A DNA stretch of 64,000 nucleotides. Origin: Phorcus lineatus. Taxonomy: Eukaryota > Mollusca > Gastropoda > Trochida > Trochidae. A model generated the notes under the pieces. It saw only the letters and a list, made by a program, of their open reading frames with translations. It was not told the DNA's origin and did not search any database. Positions 59,761-64,000 of the stretch are shown piece after piece. Made by a program: the position numbers and the translations under genes. The stretch lies in assembly GCA_921293015.1 (NCBI GenBank), contig OV121089.1, positions 46,571,220 to 46,635,219 of the forward strand. The letters run 5' to 3'. The stretch's first letter is position 1; each line of letters starts with the position of its first letter.

Positions 59761-62700
59761 GTTCGATCGACTGAGGAAGATATTTTACAAATTCAACATA
59801 GTTGATCCTACAGGCATGATGAATTGATGATAAATCTGTCTTTTGACTCATGAAGGAATCAAACACATTTCTGCAACCTATCTCAGCAGTATTGCGTAGA
59901 TATGTAGATATTTTGCCGCTTTTCTTCCACGCTAAATTAATAGGAGTATAACCTTCAACATCAATTTTATGAAATTGTGCCTCTGGAAGGCTACTCTCAA
60001 AGAACTTGTAGAGTTCAAGATGGTCATAAATTGCAACAACATGGAGACAACTTCGTTCATTGATGTCAGTAGCCTTTGGGTCTGCACCTAACTCAAGAAG
60101 ATCTTCTGCTAAGCAAACTGAACCATTCGCTGATGCATTCATCAAAGGTGTATAACCGCGATAGTCTCTAAAATTGACAAACCCTTCATGTCTGTCTGCA
60201 GGTATGAATTTAGTAAGCAGCTTTCGTAAAAGATCAAACGATTTTGTTTCAATGCAAGAGCTGATTGCTGATGTAATAGTTGATGTGTCCTCTACATTTA
60301 TGACTCTTTTAAGTAAAAGGTCATTTTCAGATTTGAGGCACCAAAACAGAAAGTTTCCTCCATGTTCACTATCGGAACCCTTCAGAAGGGATGAACAATG
60401 AAGGTTAATCTTTTTATGTAGATGATCCAAAATATCTTTGTCCTTTAACATTTTATTTGTCAAAACATCCTTGAAATGTTTGTGTTGAAGTTGATGTACA
60501 AATTCATCTACTAAAATTGTGATGTTTGATTTGGTGAGAACAATGCTGTTTTTACTAGAGGTGTCCATCTGATCTGTTTGAATACAGTATAGTCGACATT
60601 CCTTCCACAGATCTCCAGGGTAAAGTCTGTCGATGGCTACAACGCAAGCATCATACATTACTTGATATCTGAATGTAATGTTTCCTGCTTCTGTAGCTTT
60701 GAAGAATGTTCCAGTGAGGTGATGCATTTCGTTTTCAATGTCATCACAAGATACCGTTTCATGAACAAAATATTTGCGAATAAGTTCAATACATTTCTTA
60801 AATCTCTCATACTTAATGTTTCTGAGGTCTACTTCCCCGCCACACACAAGGAGCATTATGAATGTAGCTCTTTTCTTTGGGTCAGTTTTACACATTTTAA
60901 TCATCAGATCTTTATAAAAACTATGTGGGTACCAAAAGAAAGTGATATCTTTTGGAAAGTTCTTTCTGTTGTTATAATAGAAGCATATCCCGGGGAGTCC
61001 AAAAAGATATTCCTCATTAGTTATCTGATGTTTTTGCGAAGAGGAAAGATCAGGAACATTTTGAAGAACCGGTTCTAGATCAGACCCTGTGCACTGAGAG
61101 GAGTTTGTGTCAGAAATATTGACAACATGATCATCATCAAGCAGGTCAAATTGCATTTGCTGTCTTGCGCTTTTCAAATCGTAAAGTTGACAGACTATAA
61201 TATATAAATTGGACGAGTCTTTGGATGATAGATCATTTTGAATAAAACATAATATGTATTGACTTTCTTCATCCTCCATTAGCATTTCATCAAAAACTGT
61301 TATTGATCTGAGGTTTTTCTCTGGTGTTTTGTAGTGAGTTACACTTGACGGATTTTGATAGTAGAAACCATCAAACAGTTCTCGTCGCACAAACAGATCG
61401 GCAGCATTTGCGGCAAGAGTTGTCTTTCCGTCTTTCGGAAACCCAGTGATGATCACAAATCGGTTATTACTTAGTCTTTTCTTGACTTGTTCCAAATTTT
61501 TTGGAATTTGACATCTAAAAAATATCTTATGTTTCTTGGAAACTTTCTGTAAAATAAAATGTATTGGTTAGTGTGATATTAGAACAAAGAATATGATTTC
61601 TTTTGAAGTCGGTTTAATATAGAAAAATATGCAGATATGAAGGGACATAAACGTTAAGGCAAATCTTATATAATAATTGCTGATCATTCATCTAAAAACG
61701 TTATTTTACATCCTGTTGATATCTAGATTGTTTATTTTTTTACCAAATCCCATTCCTTGTTTCCTTATTACGATCTTATGTTATGGAATTTTATTTTAAA
61801 TGTATTAAGTGTATTGAACTAACCGATAGTTTCTTCCACCACTCCTGAAAAAAATAAACTTAAAATAAAAATTAATACATAAAACATTTATTTATTGATA
61901 TTTGCAATGAATCCAATATATCTATTTGCAGCTCGCTCCTTAAAGTTTGTTTTAAAATCAAGGAATTTATATGAATGTTATTTACAGTATTCTGCAATGG
62001 CAATTGATATTGATATTTATGATGATGTATACAATAATAATCCTTAAACTTGTAATTGTCAAAATCAGTAGTGCAGATTAAAGAAGAGGTAAATATATCC
62101 ATATGCAATTCTTTTCCATATCAAAATATTGATAACCCTTGTTTCAGAGAAAATATAAAAGAACATGTAGGGCTCATGTCTGGCACCATTGATACCGCCT
62201 TAGATTTCACAACAAAAACGTTTGGACCTTTGGATTAATGTAGGTCACTACAACATTTACAAATAAGTATGAATAAGGGAGGACGAATTAACATTAGGTA
62301 TCTTAACCGTCACTTTTCACGTGATAACACAAATTAAACTTTTGATTTTCGTTATGTTATGATGTTTCAAAGACATGACACATATAATATCTATACTAAC
62401 ATGTGTGAGTTAATGTATGTGGACATTGCTTGAGATGCAACTATCTAAACTGCTTCAATAGCAACGTTTTACCTTCTCTTTTGTCTTCTTTCGATCGATT
62501 ATATACTGTAAAGAAAAACGATTATCAAAGTTAATTTGATTGAAGATTGAAAATCAGTCACAATCTTTCTCATGATGTTTTGTTCATCATATGTTTATGA
62601 CCTTTCAGCAGGTTTTTAAGCCTAGTTGATGTCTTGCAAATAGTTGAAATATAACCACTCACAGATAATAACATACCAAATAACTTTCATTATTTGCTTT

Positions 62701-62906
62701 GGAAGTTCCATTAAAGTCATATCCTAACTTTTGTAACAAATTATTCTCTCTGAGCAAAAAATATAACAACTTACATAAATCTTTCCTGTCGCTTTTGCAA
62801 TAATTTTCATTTCAATGTCAGTCCTACAGTTAATTAAGCCGAAGGTTCTTCTCAGCGCCTGCCGATTCAGTTCCCGCAAGTCAAGTGCACCCCGATGGAG
62901 TCGCAT
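56015..62906 (-). CDS. STAND-type P-loop NTPase with C-terminal ankyrin repeats
   Basis: Probable nSTAND-like NTPase-ankyrin receptor, an architecture expanded in molluscs and other invertebrates and often tied to innate sensing; its ligand and role are unknown. Proposed exons: 62775-62906 (MRLHRGALDLRELNRQ), 62473-62505 (33 bp), 61824-61844 (21 bp, EWWKKLS) and 56015-61546 (one 5.5-kb exon), all phase 0 with GT-AG borders, giving about 1905 aa. The large exon opens with FFRCQIPKNLEQVKKRL, then a Walker A GFPKDGKTT (about 97-105) and a Walker B-like ITVFDE (about 144-149). A helical NTPase-associated region runs to about residue 500, followed by nearly 40 ankyrin repeats. The stop lies mid-repeat (DNDNDTV then TGA) and more, broken repeats follow it, so the C-terminus may have been shortened. 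The three small exons are less certain than the main one. Confidence 0.75.
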
Positions 62907-64000
62907 CGCGAGTGCGCTATACCGAGAATCGCCGACACGACAGACGCATTTCTCATTGAGTGTATCGCCAATTCATGTTCGTTCTATATTTGAAGACGGA
63001 GGCATGCGTTACCTTCTTTGCAATTACCGCTTGAAAATTTGATTCGTTCTTTTTGGAAAAATGACGTGTTATGTCTTGTCGTATGACATCGGGTAGGGTT
63101 TTTTGAATTTCAATAGTGAGGGTTATAATACACGTCGAGTTCTGACATTGATGCAAACGTGAGGGGAAATATTGATTTGCATGATGACCTATTTGCCTGG
63201 CGTGCATTAAAATTTGCAATTTAAAAGTGGACATATGACTTTAAAGTGACACAGAGTATGTTTCATAAAGGTGGAATCTGGCTTGAAAAAGAGGGAAAAA
63301 ATACCGTGTATCCTGGTTGAAGATCAAATCGCCTTTCTAAAGTTTAATCTTGATTTCTAAAAGCCGAAATTATGATACTTTCTTGTTTTCAACTGTTATC
63401 GAATAAAAGCCACGAACAGTAAAAGTTTACATAACCACAAATATATTTCACTATTTTCTTTGGAATATATGAATGTCTGATTACAAAATTGTATCATGCG
63501 TCAAAGGTCGATACTCAAATATGTTCAGTTTGGTAATTAAAGCCGTTTTTGAATGCCATTTTTAATGGGCCGCTTAGATCTATCTGGCCACTAACCAGTG
63601 AATGCATGACTGGTCACACGCCCTTTTTGTGGCGTCATAAACAGAATCATTGCCTCGTGATCTATACATCTATCGTAACAATATCACAGAAAAAACCCAA
63701 TAATTAACGATTTTTAGAGAATGTTTTCCACTCAGTTAGATAAATCATTTGACGATGTAACACTATTAAGCGTTTGGTGTAAAAAAAGATATCCACATCA
63801 ATGGTAATTAAACAATTATTTTTGGCGGTATTTCAGTTGAAATAATGATGCGCCACTCTGTACAGTCTGTTTATTACGTCACACCCGAGCGAATTTTATG
63901 GCCCCTAGCCCAGGTGGGGTTTTCACAGCCGATAATTACGCTGTCTTAATGAAAGGCTACTTAAAGGTGTTATTGGACAAATTAACAAAAATCAAGCCCA
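62907..64000. other. upstream region of the NTPase-ankyrin gene
   Basis: No supported exon. It contains copy 2 of a dispersed repeat at 63238-63410. The gene's promoter would lie here, but no core element can be assigned. Confidence 0.45.
63238..63410. repeat. dispersed repeat, copy 2 (copy 1 at 20436-20590)
   Basis: It shares TTAAAGTGACACAGAGTATG at its start, AAATCGCCTTTCTAAAGTTT in the middle and a TTCTTGTT-containing tail with copy 1, in the same order and orientation. It is non-coding. Confidence 0.7.

Overview
The window is animal nuclear DNA, AT-rich, with multi-exon genes, long introns, microsatellites and many short transposon relics. It is most likely from a mollusc and probably a gastropod. 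A short repeat at 23152-23215 resembles one I recall as common in abalone-type gastropods (a run of GTGA, then AACGCCGC, then CAATATT and a CAGCCAT/GCGGCG stretch). The 15-base word AAGGGAGATAACTCT, which I recall as common in mollusc DNA, also recurs. The species cannot be read from this sequence.

Layout. 1-16.8 kb has no gene I can support. It holds short inverted-repeat elements flanked by TTAA, a 30-bp minisatellite (8183-8808), a (GA)n tract and, at 16030-16726, an element with 53-bp near-perfect terminal inverted repeats filled with about 29 copies of the palindrome CCTAATTAGG. 16.8-18.0 kb carries the last two exons of a fatty-acid-binding protein (FABP) gene on +. 18.0-25.2 kb is gene-poor and repeat-bearing. 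25.2-33.3 kb holds a complete 16-exon DGCR8/Pasha gene on - (776 aa when spliced). Head-to-head with it, after 2.6 kb, is a complete 3-exon HGH1 gene on + (35920-40083, 375 aa). 41.7-43.2 kb is a 1.4-kb trinucleotide array, followed by about 4 kb of decayed satellite (43.7-47.9 kb).

49.36-52.66 kb is an almost intact but inactivated PIF/Harbinger transposon. Its two genes, a DDE transposase on + and a MADF/BESS DNA-binding protein on -, are interdigitated: each has an exon inside an intron of the other. 56.0-62.9 kb holds a large - strand gene for a STAND-type P-loop NTPase fused to nearly 40 ankyrin repeats. The repeats form a homogenised higher-order array, and a pseudogenised remainder of the array lies downstream (55.26-56.01 kb).

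The cellular genes have unrelated jobs: microRNA processing (DGCR8), an eEF2-folding chaperone adaptor (HGH1), lipid binding (FABP) and a probable immune-type sensor (NTPase-ankyrin). The most unusual items are the palindrome-array element, the interlocked Harbinger gene pair and the recently rearranged ankyrin array. All splice sites and translations were worked out by hand from the sequence. Family names come from memory of the families, with no database search.
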